DNA of 64,000 nt from DASUBN01 sp050261675 (GTDB lineage Bacteria; Pseudomonadota; Gammaproteobacteria; Natronospirales; REEB76), in contig JBLNDO010000081.1 in NCBI GenBank assembly GCA_050261675.1, positions 1-64,000 on the forward strand, written 5' to 3'. The translations under genes and the position numbers were made by a program. The notes beneath the pieces were generated by a model. The model was not told where the DNA came from, ran no database searches, and was given only the letters and a program-made list of their open reading frames with translations. Below are positions 62,780-64,000 of this stretch, piece after piece; the stretch's first letter is position 1; every line of letters begins with the position of its first letter.

Positions 62780-64000
62780 TTATCCGTCGCCGGCTCCCCG
62801 CGCAAGGCCCCCCTCTTCGGGCTGGCGGCCGAACTTGGCCGTCAGGTGCTCCATGGCCACGTAGAACGCGGGGGTGACGAACAAGGTGAGCATCTGGGAG
62901 AAGACGAGGCCGCCCACGGTGGCGATGCCGAGCGGCCGGCGCGCCTCGGCGCCGAGCCCGAGGCCGAGCGCGATGGGCAGGGTGCCGAGGATCGCCGCGA
63001 GCGTGGTCATCATGATGGGACGGAAGCGCACCAGGCAGGCTTCGATGATGGCGTCTCGGGCCGAGAGCCCGCGCTCGCGGCGCATCTGCAGGGCGAAATC
63101 GACCATGATGATGCCGTTCTTCTTCACGAGGCCCACCAGCATGATGAGGCCCACGAAACTGAAGATGTTGAGCTCCTCGCCGAACAGAATGAGCGAGAGC
63201 AGCGCGCCTACCATGGCGAGAGGCAGCGCGGTGAGGATGGTGATGGGGTGGATGAAATGCTCGTAGAGGATGGCGAGCACCATGTAGATTACCAGGATGG
63301 TGATGATGAGCAGGATGGGCAGGTCCACCATGGACTGCTTGAAGGTGGCGGCACTGCCGGCAAAACTGCCGGTGATATCGGTGGGCAGCGTGCCCTTGGC
63401 CAGGGATTCAACGCGCGAGGTGACGGTCCCCAGCGAGACGTTCGGTGCCAGGTTGAAGGACAGGGTCACGGAGGGCAGCTGCGCGTAGTGGCTCACCTGC
63501 AAGGGACCGACGCCGGGTGTGATGTCCGCCACGGCGCGCAGCGGCACCAGGCTGTTGCTGGCGCCGCGCACATACAGGGCGTTGAGCGCGCTGATGTCCT
63601 GCTGGTACTGCGGCGCGAGCTGCATCATCACCCAGTATTCGTTGGTGGCGCCGAAGATGGTGCTCACCTGCTGCCCGCCGTAGGCGCTGTACAGCACCGA
63701 CTGGATCTCTTGGGAGGTGACGCCGAGGGTGGAAGCGGCCTCGCGGTTGATGGAGACGTTGATCTGTGGATTGTCGAGTTGCAGGTCGCTGCTCACATCC
63801 TCGATACCGGGCACCTGGTTGAGTGCCTTCTCGAACTGGGGAGCCGCTTTGTAAAGGACGTCGACGTCGGGCCCCTGGAGCACGTACTGGTACTGGGAAT
63901 TGCTACCCAGCGACCCGATGTTGACGGCGGCGGGGTTCTGGAAATACACCTGCATGTTGTGGACGGGCGCGACCGCGCGCCGCAGCTCCTGCAGGATGCG
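62780..64000 (-). CDS. RND-family multidrug efflux transporter, C-terminal part (runs off the window)
   Basis: At least 406 residues of an HAE1-type RND transporter (AcrB/MdtB-like) that drives efflux with the proton gradient. The frame continues open to base 64000, so the Met at 63955 is internal and the N-terminal two thirds are outside. Visible: the porter/docking part (MQVYFQNPAAVNIG, LDNPQINVSINREAASTLG), then membrane segments with LPLAMVGALLSLILFGEELNIFSFVGLIMLVGLVKKNGI and RFRPIMMTTLAAILGTLPIALG. It ends in a short Gly-rich tail. Next to the hydrolase gene at a 32-bp distance. Confidence 0.93.
   Translation of the reverse strand, partial: RILQELRRAVAPVHNMQVYFQNPAAVNIGSLGSNSQYQYVLQGPDVDVLYKAAPQFEKALNQVPGIEDVSSDLQLDNPQINVSINREAASTLGVTSQEIQSVLYSAYGGQQVSTIFGATNEYWVMMQLAPQYQQDISALNALYVRGASNSLVPLRAVADITPGVGPLQVSHYAQLPSVTLSFNLAPNVSLGTVTSRVESLAKGTLPTDITGSFAGSAATFKQSMVDLPILLIITILVIYMVLAILYEHFIHPITILTALPLAMVGALLSLILFGEELNIFSFVGLIMLVGLVKKNGIIMVDFALQMRRERGLSARDAIIEACLVRFRPIMMTTLAAILGTLPIALGLGLGAEARRPLGIATVGGLVFSQMLTLFVTPAFYVAMEHLTAKFGRQPEEGGLARGAGDG

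Overview
The window is about 64 kb of gene-dense, GC-rich bacterial chromosome. Core gene order points to a gammaproteobacterium: miaB-phoH-ybeY-corC-lnt, then leuS-lptE-holA-nadD-rsfS-rlmH-maf-rng-yhdP-nit-tldD, then darP/pmbA, with divergent uvrA/ssb. Genes for an outer membrane (lptE, lnt, RND efflux, barrel porin) fit a Gram-negative. Genus or order cannot be fixed from the sequence alone. I saw no tRNA, rRNA, insertion sequence, phage gene or CRISPR array. Most adjacent co-directional genes overlap by 1-8 bases (ATGA, TGATG, GTGA), so translational coupling is widespread.

Layout. 1-2330: the 3' end of rplQ (L17 with an Ala/Lys-rich tail), a bidirectional terminator, and an SLC13-type carrier on the minus strand. 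2432-30438: a surface polysaccharide locus interrupted by uvrA/ssb. It holds a UDP-GlcNAc dehydrogenase-like gene, a sulfotransferase and a methyltransferase behind uvrA, cysD and bifunctional cysN/C (sulfate activation to PAPS), rmlACDB (dTDP-rhamnose), a Wzm/Wzt-type ABC exporter, two more sulfotransferases, a 1078-residue sulfotransferase-GT2-GT4 fusion, a GSCFA-domain protein, a GT2, a wbpV-like/wbpL-like/wbpM-like trio, and manB/manC-type genes for GDP-mannose. Read together, these predict a sulfated polysaccharide containing rhamnose, mannose and N-acetylated deoxyhexose, with PAPS made by genes inside the locus.

30440-37500: miaB, phoH-like, ybeY, corC and lnt, followed by an O-antigen ligase/polymerase-like membrane protein with an unusual insertion of about 165 residues. 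37497-48637: the leuS-lptE-holA-nadD-rsfS-rlmH-maf-rng block. Between lptE and holA sits a four-gene metal-uptake-like cassette: a small Cys/His protein, an outer-membrane barrel, a ZnuA-type binding protein and a ZnuB-type permease. No ATPase gene for it lies in the window. 48657-55225: yhdP, a small exported protein of unknown function, a nitrilase-family amidase and tldD. 55229-57975 (minus): a DUF1697 protein, purK, purE and darP. 58026-61882: pmbA, an exported isoaspartyl peptidase, a DUF1761-like membrane protein and a degenerate NERD-like membrane protein. 62034-64000 (minus): a dienelactone hydrolase and the C-terminal part of an RND efflux pump that runs off the window.

The most unusual items are the sulfation-dedicated polysaccharide locus with its triple fusion enzyme, the metal-uptake cassette lodged in a conserved core operon, the ligase with an extra extracytoplasmic domain, and an epimerase homologue that has lost the catalytic Tyr/Lys. 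No gene is clearly frameshifted. No intergenic stretch exceeds 300 bases.
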